Below are positions 23,640 through 34,829 of a stretch of DNA of 64,000 nucleotides, in pieces (within the stretch, counting starts at the first letter, position 1; every line of letters starts with the position of its first letter). Origin of the DNA: Sapria himalayana. Lineage: Eukaryota > Streptophyta > Magnoliopsida > Malpighiales > Rafflesiaceae. A model generated the notes under the pieces. The model saw only the letters and a program-made list of their open reading frames with translations, had not been told where the DNA came from and did no database searches. The stretch is from NCBI GenBank assembly GCA_029783825.1, contig JAREIK010001332.1, positions 1,707,314 to 1,771,313 on the forward strand. Reading direction: 5' to 3'. The translations under genes and the position numbers were made by a program.

Positions 23640-26580
23640 CTATTTGGTATGCCAAATTCCAAATAAGACTAATTATTTGGTATGATTTATATAATGTATT
23701 TTTCTAAAAGAGATCTTTATTTATAATCATTTCATAAAATTTACTTTTGGAGGATTTTGATGAATAATTATGAAATCAAGAGTTTTTAGTATATATTATG
23801 TGGCTTAGTAGAGTTAGTGACTAGAAGGGGAGTGAAAAGTCATATAAGTCATATCATCCGACATGCTATTACTTGATTACATATTTAAGTACTTATAGAT
23901 TTATTTTAGCATCTATTCTTGACTAAAACTCTATACATATAGTCATGCCGATTTTGATAAGTTATGACTCTATCACCTTATTTCCACAACCCTTTCACTA
24001 TATAATCATAGAATACTCAATCTAACATTATGATGTTGATCTGATGTCATGACTTGACTAGATAATGTTATAGAACCACACTTGACTCATGGCTAATGTT
24101 TGGTGTATAAATAATTGAATATTCTTATATATTTTAGTAATTTGTGATGATGTGTATGTATAAAAATAAGATAATTATGGATAGATTTTAAAGATTTGGA
24201 GTTTTGATATATTTTGATGAATAATTATAAGATCAATAGGTCTTTGGAGGTGTTTAACTTATGAGTAAAGTATGGAATTTCACATAGTTTTAGTTTTCAT
24301 GCTTGGATGAAACTTTACCTAATTAGGTAGTAGCAATATTTGTACACCACAACCCTATCAACTCATTAATACAATTCTTCTACTATTCAACATATTCTTT
24401 ATGACTATAATACTATCATAGAGTCATAATCATAATTTTCTAATAAAATTTAAATAGCTATGATATTAATTTTATATCACAACAACTAAATATTTCAATA
24501 GAACTAAAAGTTGGGACATCTTCAAGCATTATGAATTTATCTTTATAAAGCTGTGACATTTGAGCTACAAAATATTACAGAGACAAAAATATCCAAGCCA
24601 AATTCATGACAATTATTTAGTAATGTAACTTTTGGGATGTAAAATGCTATAGAGGGCATTACTCAAGTATGACTATTCTCCAAGGCTATAACTCTAGTTC
24701 TCAAAGGAAGAAAAATTCATGACATTTATGTCGGGCTAATTGTTATTATCACTATATATTTGTTGTACCATGACAATTTGATATATAAGAGAAGTAAAGG
24801 TTTATGCCATGACCACTCACAATGTCGCATACCCTTGAGACATATGAAGGGCCAATTTTTGTGTTGTAGCTATTTTTTAGTACCACATCCATGGGATACA
24901 TATGAGAGGTCTTCTTAGTGTTGTGACCATCTTATCCAGCACCAAGACTATATTAATATATGAGATGCCATTCAAAATGTTACGACCTTTCCTAGCACCA
25001 CAAACCTTTATGAAGAAAAAGAAAGAAGGGTGTATGAAAGTTTGACCACTTTACAACACCATGACTTTGTTTTAAAGAAACATTAGACCTATGTCATGGT
25101 CATTGTATAGTTTTTTGACTTTGTGTTATAAAAGAATTAGGATACATTCTAGAGTCATAGTCATTTTATAAAGTTGTGACCTCATGATTTAGAAATGTAT
25201 GTCAAAATTATGGCTTTCTTCTAAAAGATATGACTTTCTACTTAAAGTAATGAAGAATTGTCAAAGTATAAAAGAAGGAAAAAAAGAAATTCTATGAAAT
25301 CTCTTCATTTTTTTATTCTTTCTCTACATAATAAGCAAAGCCAAGAAGTAGCTACCAAATTCTAGAATCAAATTTCTCACTCCCTAGGAGCTCCACACAT
25401 AAGCAAGGGATGAATGTTATAATGGTTTTATATTAATGAATGTGTTTTTATTTATGTTATGTTATGAATATTAATGGATGGGTGATTAAATATAACTTGA
25501 GTCTCACTCATACATCATTTGTGTACGACTATCTTTGTAGATGATGATACTAGGATTTTGACTACCAGTAGGTTTCTGTATGATTATTATGGTAGATGAT
25601 AATAGGTAAACTATGAGTTTCACTCATACATATGGTAGGAAGGAAGTGACAACCCTTCTAACTATGATGCTTGAGATAAACCTATATTAAACCTTGAAAT
25701 TTGGGTATGTTAATCATTGCGAGTATAGTGATTATGAAGCTGAAAGTATGAATGCTTTTACATGACAATCCATTATATATGTCTTAGAAGAACTAGTTAC
25801 CAATTTGGGTAGATATTATATAAAATATTCTTATAAGGATTTCACATTTAGTTCTGGAGTCGCATCATGATTGAAGAGGATAGTAATTGGCGAATTTTAT
25901 GTCATATGTAAGTATGTTCTAACTACTAAGGTGGTTAAAACTTTTTTGAGTTGTTTTCCATCATATAGTTCCCATCGTGAAACTTGAAGGAAGAGTATGT
26001 TAATTAAATGAGTATGCTACTTATGAAGCTAAAAGTTCAAATGCTTATAGACTATATCAATTATAAGTCTTATGACATAAAAATTTAGAGAATAAGGCTG
26101 CACAATGAAGCAACTATCAATAAATTTCGATGAGTTTCATAAAAAGTATGGAATTATGAATGACTCGTGTGTAGAGATGACTTGTCTTGATAGTGATGTA
26201 CTGATGAGACAACTATGAGAGGACCACCATTAAGATGAGATTAATGGTGATAATCACTTTTTATGTAGTTAAGGCAAGGAATCACTATATAACACTCAAA
26301 CCTTCATTATATATCTAAACATAATATAATTTAAGATAATTTGAACATAAATCATATAAATTAAATGAAAAAAATGCACTATTCTAAGATTGATTCTAAA
26401 TTTTGAATATTTATTTTATTAAAATTGAGTTGTCTTACTATTGAATAACCAAACTATCAATATAATTCCTAGGAGATAGATATCTATGTGAAAGTCCTCT
26501 TCTACTACTTGTATGATTAGTATACTTGTGGATCTCTATTGATGAGATATTAAGTAGTATTATAAAGTCATAATAAGTTT
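23640..26580 (+). repeat. Gyp-2 5' LTR
   Basis: Starts in sequence matching the minus-strand LTR starts (TTTGGTATGCCAAATTCC...; compare 42060 and 22820 reversed) but lacks the first ~50 bases. GGAGGATTTTGATGAATAATTATGAAATCAAGAGTTT matches about 41930-41970 reversed. A second similar block at 24170-24260 suggests an internal duplication or a second LTR start. CATGACTTTG-type repeats lie at about 24530-25150. It ends at a primer-site-like sequence at 26582. Confidence 0.65.
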
Positions 26581-26581
26581 T

Positions 26582-26600
26582 TGGTAATAATTCTAGAGAT
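26582..26600 (+). promoter_or_regulatory. Primer binding site region of Gyp-2
   Basis: TGGTAATAATTCTAGAGAT directly after the LTR, followed by TGTTTAGTTTAGTTAG. It resembles a decayed tRNA-Asp primer site of Athila-type elements (TGGCGCCGTTGCCGGGGAT). The minus-strand sister at about 57980 reads GGTGTCATTGTATGCGAT. Confidence 0.45.
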
Positions 26601-26801
26601 TGTTTAGTTTAGTTAGTTAATATGAGTTGACATAATTATTCTTGTAAAAAGATAATTATTTTTTAGTAGTTTAGATATCGTTAAGTTTTTAAAAACTTCA
26701 TGAATCAAAATGCTAAGTCTTGTTAATTTTTTTGAAAAGTGAATAGTTATATTTTGGTATTTTGCTAATTTCCTTTTAATTTTCTTGTTTAGCCCCCGTT
26801 T

Positions 26802-28440
26802 ATGAGCCGAAGCTCTATGAATGATCTAACCCCTTTAGACCTAGAAATAAAAAGAACTAGAAAAGAAACTGATAGACAAAGTGGATATGAAAGGAACGTG
26901 TAGTAATAGAGAGCCCCATGGTGATAATGGGTAAGCTATCCAATATCCCATCTACCACACATACCTTAGGGGACTATTGGAGTCTCATTATGATAGATAG
27001 TTATTCAGGTATTCGATCGAAACTAGTGGAAGCAATCTACGTTGAGTTGAAGCTGAGTCTTTTTACTATGATTTAGTAGTACTAATATAGAAGAAGGGCA
27101 TTAGAGAATCCCAATGAAAATATATCAATATTTTTGGATCTATATGTCATGGTAAAAATGAATGGAGTTAGCCTCAATGAAATAATATTACATCTATTTA
27201 CATTTTCATCAAGGAATAAGGTAGGGAGTTAGTTCCAATATTTATCTTGTGGCTTCATTGAAAGTTAGGATGAACTAGTGAGAGCATTTCTCACTAAGTT
27301 ACTTTTCAATTATGGAGCTAGATATGTCAGTTTGGGCAAGATGATCATGATACTCTATTTGATGCTTAAGACTATTTTAAGAAGTTATTGAAGAGATTTC
27401 CTCAAAATGAATTTGAGTTATTGTTCCAAGCCAAATTTTTCTATAATGGGTTGAATTATATGATGAGGTACATAGTTGATATGGATGCTGGAGGGTCGAT
27501 TATAAATAAATCACTGAGGGAGGCATATTATTTGTTTGAGGAGATGACAAAAAAAACTGCTAAATTTCAATGGATCATTCAATAGGAAGAAGACAAGTTA
27601 GAGTATTGAAGTTGGCTTGGTTCTCCAATATTGAAGCCAAGTCGGAAGCTCTTTTAATGAAGCTTAACACCTAAGAGGAAACCAAAAAAGTATTAGAAAA
27701 TATTGTTATTTTACATCCACATGAATTAGTGGACTTGAATCTCAATTATCAAATGGAATAACCCAACCAAATGCAAAACAAATGATATGTATTTTAACCG
27801 AACAATATTATCCTAATTCATTACCATATGAACATTAGAATTCATCAAAATTTTTAGTATGGAGGCTATTCAAGTGGGCTATAGAATATATGGTAATCTT
27901 TAAGAAAAATTGTGAACAATTCAATGAGCTATAATAATTAAGAAATGTTAAGCTTGAATTTTCAACTATCACTAAGAAAAGAATAGACAACCTGAGAAGA
28001 AGAAATGAATTTCATCTTTAGCAGAATTTAAAAAAAAGATGTGATACCCAAGAAAATCAGATGAGAATGCTTGTATCGAGAATGAAACAAATAAACCCGA
28101 TAATGAGGACTATAAATAATTAGATTGGACAATTAGTATTATCAATGAAGTGAAGAAAAGAAAATGAACTACCAAGTAATATTGAAGCAAATCCAAAGAA
28201 ATGCTCCTATATATTACTTATAAGTGAGAAAGAGTTTCAAAGGGACTACGTTGAACAAGAAAATTCTAAATATTTTGGGACTGATAGTGCTACAAATTTC
28301 TTAAAAGTCATGACCATGACTGAAATTTTTTCAAAAGTCAAGACATCTACTGAAGAGAACTCAAATAATGATGGTTACGATATTGTGGCACCTAATAAAA
28401 CCATGACTCTAGAAGAAGTATAAGCCCAAATTTCACCCAC
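26802..28440 (+). pseudogene. Gyp-2 gag, Athila-like, with stops
   Basis: Best preserved gag of the family. The start codon at 26802 opens MSRSSMNDLTPLDLEIKR, typical of Athila-like gag starts. Further on, a segment encoding the capsid region runs to an open stretch at 27388-27585 with FYNGLNYMMRYIVDMDAGGS followed by SLREAYYLFEEM, the FYNGL-(x)n-D-x-x-x-GG pattern of Athila/Tat gag. Stops occur both before (several TAG/TGA around 26900-27060) and after this stretch. Downstream, about 28280-28440, is a linker rich in VMTMTEIF/VKTST words. The protein would form the particle shell; this copy cannot. Confidence 0.75.
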
Positions 28441-29180
28441 ACATGTGAAAAAGGAAAATGAAAAAAGAGGGAATGAAGGTTACTCGAAGATATAGAGATA
28501 AAAAAATGGATCAAAATGAAGCTAAGGGTAAGATGTTGAATCTTTTATTTCCACAAAAGTTTAGAAAGGGAAAATTAGACGAACAGTTTGAAAAGTTAAT
28601 CAATATATTATGGAAGTTAGAAGTTAATATACTATTTACTGAAGCTCTAGCCCAAATACCAAACTATGTGAAATTAATGAAAGACATAATAGGTAAAAAG
28701 AAAAAGTTGGAGGCATGCTGAAATATGAATATGACCAAAAAATGTTGTGTAATTATTCTAAGAAAGTATCCAAGCAAATTGAAGGACCTAGAGATTATAC
28801 TATACCTTATACTATCGAAGACTATATATTTCAAAAAGTATTGTATGACTTAGGATCAAGTATCAATTTAATACCATTGTCAATTACATGAAAATTAAAT
28901 ATCAACAAAATCACTCCATCTTTCTCACTCCAAATGGTTGACCAGACTATTAAGTACAAGATGAGATTATAAAAGATATATTTGTTAAGATGGATATATT
29001 TATTTTTCCACAAGATTTCATTATATTGAATATGAAAAAGAAAAATTATGCACTATTAATATTAGGATGATCATTTTTGATCATGAGACAAGCTTTTATC
29101 AATATCGAGAAAGAGGAGTTCACTATCTAAGTTGGCGAGAGCAAGTAAATTTTAATATTTTAAATGGATTTCGGGATCAA
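28441..29180 (+). pseudogene. Gyp-2 protease region (retropepsin-like)
   Basis: An open stretch at 28458-28721 ends in the spacer typical of these elements (LFPQKFRKGKLDEQFEKL...EALAQIPNYVKLMKDIIGKKKKLE). A frameshift near 28718 leads to TIPYTIEDYIFQKVLYDLGSSINLIPLSI at about 28795-28890; the D-L-G-S-S at 28847 is the aspartic protease active-site motif of Athila-type elements. Further on, matches to the flap and C-terminal part (LGRPF equivalent near 29065) are decayed. Normally RT would follow; instead an acidic linker starts. Confidence 0.75.
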
Positions 29181-29520
29181 GTTGATGATGAAATGGGGTG
29201 TTGGAGTATAGACAATCTCTTCCAAATCACAATGCAATAAAAAGTTGATTTCTAATGGAATGATTTTGTAGAAGACTACTGGCAGGATGAAGAGGAAGGA
29301 GATAAAGTGGAAGAAGAACTTAGGAGATGTGAAAGTGATGAAGATGAGAAATATGATGAGGGAGAATTATTTTGGGGAAATAAAAATGATAAAAAAGAAG
29401 AAAATAACTACTATGAGGTCTTGATATTTTTCTAAGTCGACCTCTGAGAAATCTTATGCTGCCAAATTCAAGGAAGATAATAGAACAATTAAGAAAGACA
29501 AGGATGAGGCATAAATTATG
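29180..29520 (+). pseudogene. Acidic linker replacing the RT-integrase region
   Basis: Encodes an Asp/Glu-rich segment (EDYWQDEEEGDKVEEELRR and ESDEDEKYDEGEL at about 29270-29370) directly after the protease. The same kind of linker lies in Gyp-1 (about 15610-15680) and less clearly after the protease at 35500-35720. No reverse transcriptase, RNase H or integrase pattern is visible in any frame. Confidence 0.55.
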
Positions 29521-29539
29521 ACAGATCTAATCAAATACA

Positions 29540-29890
29540 AGGATGTGATTGCACATAACACCCTAACTTTGATGGTTCAAAATATAAATAATCAATAAAA
29601 ACTTGAAGACAAAGTCATGACTATGCATAGTACTACAACTTTGGTGTTAAAGTATAAAAATGACTAAGTAAAGCTTGAAAACAAAGTTGTGACTATGCAC
29701 AACATCATGATATTAGTGATATAAAATGAATTAGTCTATCCGAATCTTTAAAATAAAGCCATAACTATGAACAATGCCATGTCTTTGGAGTTAGAATGAA
29801 AAAGTCAAGAAAAATATTAAAGACAAATTTATGGCAATATTCAATGTCGTGACTTTGGGGATCCAAAATAAAAAGTATATTAGGCACACA
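29540..29890 (+). repeat. Coding tandem repeat, ~70 bp (about 23 residues), five degenerate units
   Basis: Successive units read AHNTLTLMVQNINN, KLEDKVMTMHSTTTLVLKY, KLENKVVTMHNIMILVI, NKAITMNNAMSLELE and a frame-shifted fifth (GNIQCRDFGD in one frame). At DNA level each contains (A/G)T(C/G)(A/G)TGACTATGCA...CTTTGG. The block lies just upstream of the pol-end motif (near 29950, TGCTACTTTGAAGGTAACCC) and repeats the CATGACTTTG word of the LTR arrays. Confidence 0.6.
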
Positions 29891-30059
29891 ATTAAGATAT
29901 TCGATGAAGGAAATAAATATTTCGATTGTCTACTTATGGATATATAGTGTAGTGCTACTTTGAAGGTAACCCAAAGACTTTTTTTTCCATATGAGTGATA
30001 TAATAAATACTTATAACTACCGTATAAATGATTGTACACATCTAATGACTCATGAGAGT
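29891..30059 (+). other. Pol-end motif and short spacer without an LTR
   Basis: TGCTACTTTGAAGGTAACCCAAAGAC near 29950 matches the 3' pol-end motif of Athila-like elements and its sister at about 36335 (TTGCTTGAAAGACAACCCAAG). An LTR or env-like ORF would be expected next; instead a second gag begins within about 110 bp. Confidence 0.5.
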
Positions 30060-31630
30060 AGCAAAAAATTCTAAACCTTTAAATTGAGAGGACAAGAAAG
30101 AATTTGTTGTAACATAGAAGGAAATGGTAGCAATAGAAATAACTAAGAGGTAGCAAAAAAGTTGTCTAATAACTTATTCCCCACCATACATTGGGATACA
30201 TTCAAACTATTGGTGACTTAGAATAATGAATAGTTACTCTATAATTTAGATGCAAAGGTATTAGTGAACTAATTTGAGTTGAAGACTAATTTAATAGTAA
30301 TGGTGTAACAACATTAATACGATAGATGATTTTTAGAAGATCAGAATAGTCATGTCACAACTTTCTTCGGGTTGTGTGACATAGTGTAGGTGAAAAGAGT
30401 TAACTTGGATTCAATAAGGTTGACTTTTTCTATTTCTTTAAGAGACAAGGCTCATACCTAATTTTAGTGCTTATCTAGAGGATCAATTGAGAGTTAAGAC
30501 AAATCTATCCAAACTTTCCTAATTAAGTTCTTTCTACCTCAAATTAACTCTCAACTAAGGGGAGAGAAATCAATTTTGGAAAGAGGAGCAAAAAAATATT
30601 ATATGATGCTTGAGATCAATTCAAATATTTATTGAGAAGATTCCCACAACATAGATTTAAAATATGATTCTTAGCTCAAACTTTGTATAACAATTTAAAC
30701 TATATGTCAAGAATCTTTGTTGATGTGACATTAAGTGGTTCTATCATGAACAAGTCACCCGGGGAGGCTCATCTCCTATTTAAAGTGTTTGCAAATAATA
30801 ACTATCAAATACTGAATGAAAGAGTTTTTGGAAGAATGCAAGTTGGAGTGTTGGAGTTGCACATATTGAATATAATGAAGGTAAAACTTAATATGTTTTT
30901 TCAATAAATTTGGAGCCCAAAATGTTAAAAGACATAGTGTGGGAGAAATTGATATTTTGCAATAGTAGGAGCATCTAATTTTGACCCTGTGTATCAAGTT
31001 GAGGGAACCAATATTTTGAAGAATAACAGATTGTTGTTTAGACCCAACAACAATTCTCTCATACATACCAATTAAATGTAATGAAAATAAATTATATGAA
31101 AGTTCTTGTGCAACAAAATAATACATAATATCAAAAAATATTTTGGGAGTAACTAAATAGGATGTCAACTGCAAGGAGCCTATAGTTACAATTAGAACTA
31201 GCCAAGAGGAATAGAAAAGCTATCAAGGGAAGGCAATGGTATTGTGCTACTCATGAAGACAAATTATAGTAATGATTTATAAAAGAACCAAATGGAAATG
31301 ATTGAAATGGGGTTAGAACACACAAATATATTGATAGATATTTCTTGATAATCAACTTGAACAATGTGCACTATCACTGAAAAAGAATAGTTTAAATGGA
31401 TTACCAAGCAATACTGAAGCAGATCTAAAAAGGTGCCTATCCATAATACTTAAAAATAGTAAAGAGCTAAAGGGGAAACAATAAAAACAAAAAGCATTAA
31501 TATATGTTGAAATAGAGGAAGACATGCTTGATAATGTCACCACATTTTCCAAACTTGCAATAACCACCTCTATAACATCCGATGCTACTATATTTTTTGA
31601 AGTCATTGCTTCTACAAAAGCTCTTTCCCA
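30060..31630 (+). pseudogene. Second gag copy of the gypsy family
   Basis: Aligns with the Gyp-2 gag: the block around 30280-30420 (LKTNLIVMV, GRFLEDQNSHV in mixed frames) and the open stretch 30683-30907, whose MYNNLNYMSRIFVDVTLSGS and SPGEAHLLFKVFANNNYQ correspond to FYNGLNYMMRYIVDMDAGGS and the following helix. It continues in decayed form to about 31630, where an LTR starts. Minus-strand open frames of 132 and 168 codons lie opposite it and are shadows. The matching protease resumes at 34830 beyond the LTR. Confidence 0.65.
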
Positions 31631-32264
31631 ACTCATGGAATTTTGGTATGTAAAGTACTGAATATCACTTATTTTGGTAATTATTGATGATGTGTTTGCA
31701 TGAAAAAAAAATAGATAGAATGATTTCATTAAATTAAAGTTTTGATGAATTATGATGAATAGTAGTAAGGTATGGTAATTTTTATGTAAAATGTAAGACT
31801 TAGTAGAATTATTAAGCATGGGGAGAAAAAAGTCATGTAAATTCATTAAAATTCTCATGTTATGACTTAGCTACACATTAAAAAGCATATAGAGTAGTTT
31901 CAGTGTCCATTCTTGACTAAAATACTAAATAATTAGTCATGACCATCTTATTACACCATGACTCTACCACCTTATTGACACAATTATTTTACCGTGCAAT
32001 ATATTTTTTTGGCTATGAAACTTTCTTAGAGTCGCAACCATAATAGCTCAGTAATAATTTAATGGTTCTAACATTAATTTTACATCGTAGTAGTCAAGTA
32101 CTCCACTAATATTAAAAATTATGGTATTTTCTAGCACAATGATTTTCTTTTTAAGATTCACAAATTCTTTAGAATCATGACTTTTGGCTATAGAGTATTA
32201 TAGAGAGCATTTACTCGAGTAGTTGCAATTTCTAGAGCTTTTCCTTTTTTTCTCTAGAGAAAAT

Positions 32265-32580
32265 GGCCAACCTCATGGTCATTCCTAGTATTTTGACTTT
32301 AGGTTATAAAAGAGTAATATATGTGTTGCAAACATTACTAGCACAATGACTTCATGTTACAGAATAAATGAATGAGTTGTGGTTATTCCTAGTGCTATGA
32401 CTATGTATTATAGAGAAGAAATACATGAGTCATAGCCATTCTAAACACCATAACTTTATGTTACATAAAGAAAATATATGAGTCATAACCATTCCAAGCA
32501 CTATGAAAATCTAATATAAGAAAGAGAAAATAGCAGTGATCAACTATAGTATCATGACTTTGTGTTATAGAGAGGCCAGA
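32265..32580 (+). repeat. 53 bp minisatellite in the LTR, six units
   Basis: The TGACTT-like cores fall at 32294, 32347, 32398, 32451, 32504 and 32555, giving a period of 51-53 bp. Consensus by eye: GAGTCATGACCATTCCTAGC then ACCATGACTTTGTGTTACAG then a purine-rich tail. The ~100-105 bp units of the other LTRs appear to be two such halves that diverged. Confidence 0.85.
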
Positions 32581-32946
32581 CTAAAGCTATGGAAATTCCC
32601 TATCTCTATGACTTCCCACTTGAAAATACACCTAGACATGTGAATATAAAAGTTTGGAAGTAGTTTTACATTATACTGATTAACCTATGATCCACTAAAA
32701 ATCTAATCAGGAGACTCATGATAGTAATCAATTAATTCATGTTTTCTCTTTCAAAGTCATGGATATTTATTGGCTGGGTCAATGAAACTGAGCTGATCCA
32801 CCTTTAAAGGCTGCACTTGGGTTTTCCTAGGAAATAATGCATAATATTTTTTAGTATATTTATTGGCATGCCTCTTAAAGTAGCCAGTGCCACTTGTACC
32901 CCTATAATTTTTATATTATATTATGTTAATACGAGTCCAGGATACT

Positions 32947-33021
32947 AAAGTTTGCCGAGTTTTAGATTCTTTAAAGTTTGCCGAGTTTTAGATTCTTTAA
33001 AGTTTGCCGAGTTTTAGATTC
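32947..33021 (+). repeat. 26 bp tandem repeat, three near-identical units
   Basis: Units of AAAGTTTGCCGAGTTTTAGA plus TTCTTT start at 32947, 32973 and 32999, with no substitutions visible; the third is three bases short and runs straight into a palindrome. The identity suggests a recent duplication, unlike the decayed surroundings. Confidence 0.95.
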
Positions 33022-33052
33022 TACCCATTTTACTAATTAGTAAAATGGGTAG
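33021..33052. repeat. Perfect 32 bp palindrome without spacer
   Basis: CTACCCATTTTACTAA is followed directly by its exact reverse complement. It abuts the 26 bp tandem units and could extrude as a cruciform. It lies within the presumed hAT insertion. Confidence 0.95.
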
Positions 33053-34829
33053 AAACTATTGGAGATAATAATTTTTTGCCTAGGACCTTTTGGTCAAGTT
33101 GTAGTTATTATTTATATCTAGGTCAAAATTAGTATCATTAAAATTACAATTTATCATTTATTTATTTTACATATAATTCCAAAATTTTAAAAAGAATTAT
33201 ATTATTAAATTTTTATATATTATTAATTACAACACAAATTTATAAACAAAAAAAATAAATATGTACCATAATAGTTTTAATTTTATTTAAGCAAAAGTCA
33301 TTATCAAACTCTTTTTCTAAACTAGCTAACCCATAGCATATAACATAGTAGAGAAGAGGAGAGAGATAAAAATGGAAAGGAAATTAGGAAAACTGAAAAT
33401 ACAAATTACAAAATGAGAAAGGGGAGATGAGATGAGAAGACAAAAATTTGATGAATATTAAATTTATATTTTTTTATAGAAATATTTCCATTTTATATTT
33501 ATAGAAATATTTTAATAATTATGTGTGTATGATTAAAATGGATGGAAATCTAATAGCCTTTAGATTTCCACCTTGTAGACATTGGAATGAATTCTGACGA
33601 CTACAAAAAATAATATAAAATAATTTTTTTTTTATTTTTTTTTTGTTGGCATCAAAAGTGGCAGGCACAACCTATCGATTTCTTTCTTGGGACCTATTAC
33701 ATAAATGTAATGGGAAGCAACCCTAACACGACCCATGATTAGCTAGGTTTTATTTTTATTAAAAAAACCCAATCATGACCAATAATCCATGAGGAGGCCA
33801 TGACCATGGACCATGAACCATGACCCATGCCTTGTCACTAACTCACTGTGCTTGTGGACAATGCCAATGAGCTAGGCATCTAGGTAATGCTTGGCTTGGC
33901 ATGTGGACCATGCCATGCATGACAAGAGGAATAGTTGGCTTCGATCCAATAAGGCATAATCCATGCCATGGACCAACATCACTATTCTCTAGGGATGATT
34001 CTAGATCATCCCATGCTAGGTCTAGCATGGCTATTTCATATTGTGCCTCATGTCATGCCTAGCCTACACATCCCACTCGACACCTCTACCTATGAGTGGC
34101 TAACTTTCTATCATATGACTCATGCTTGTGATATTTGAGGGACGACATATTTTATTTATCTTGAGTATGATAATTACGAAGTAGAAAGTATAAATACTTT
34201 TAATACCGTGTCAATTCATGTCTTTATGATGTATGAGGTCGGAGAATAAAAAATACACATACGAAGTAACTATTAACAACATTTGATGACTTGCTTAAAA
34301 GGTTTGGACTTGTAAATATACTTTGAGTAGAAATAATGTATTATTTTGGGGGCAAAGTTTCTAAAGGAGAGCTACAAGGGGACCATCATTGGGGAGGACC
34401 TAATAGGTGATGAACACCTTAAATGCTAGTAGGGCATTAGGGCTTTATTACAATAATCTAGCATTTGTTCTGTAATCAAATATAATAACAACTAGATAAT
34501 TTAGACATGTTGTTATGCATAATAAAATTGATCAACCCTAAAATATTAGAGTTATAACAAAAGTTTAATTTTATTTTTCTGACTATATTAGCAATTGAAT
34601 AACTATTAGTTGATCAAACTACCAACATAGAGCCTTTGGGATTTATATCTAGATAAAGGGTTATTTTATCACTTATAAGACCCAAATACTTGTAAAACTA
34701 TGTTGGACGAGAGCCCATTTTCCAATGAACTTTAGAAAGATCATCAAATCCTAAAAATTGGGGATAATAAAAAAAGTCAAAATAATTTGCTAGAGAGTTA
34801 TTATGCAAATAGTAAATAAAATTTCATAC

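Larger units (their letters stand above)
32692..34088 (-). mobile_element. hAT-family insertion, minus strand; left boundary uncertain
   Basis: The right end at 34088 reads, on the minus strand, TAGAGGTGTCGAGTGGGATG, the same terminus as TAGAGGTGTTAAATGGGCTA at 58191. Homology with the left part of that 4.2 kb element continues on the minus strand through a CATGGCATGG-rich block and a shared CCCATTACATTTATG segment (33690-33720). A possible duplication is CCTATGAT (32684-32691) against CCTATGAG (34089-34096), 7 of 8. The sequence at the left boundary does not look like the expected inverted repeat, so that end may be deleted or compound. Confidence 0.55.
31640..34740 (+). repeat. LTR of the gypsy family separating gag from protease
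   Basis: + strand LTR with the family U3 (TTTTGGTATGTAAAGTACTGAATATC...), the 53 bp array at 32265-32580, and an end segment at 34620-34735 (GAGCCTTTGGGATTTATATCTAG) matching 18035. Gag lies immediately left and protease immediately right, so the simplest reading is a solo LTR inserted in an older internal region. No duplication could be fixed. A hAT element has replaced about 600 bp of the LTR between roughly 32690 and 34088. Confidence 0.6.

Noticed and set aside
30776..31858. Minus-strand frames of 132 and 168 codons
   Set aside because: They lie opposite the second gag copy and the start of an LTR, show no family features and are the expected chance frames of AT-rich DNA.
32453..32600. 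CRISPR-like array suggested by regular 53 bp spacing in the LTR
   Set aside because: Units are repeated over their whole length with no unique spacers, the host is a plant, and sister LTRs carry the same array.
33780..34090. Dense CATGG palindromic words as a possible regulatory island
   Set aside because: They match the subterminal block of the hAT element at 58200-58400, so transposon structure explains them.
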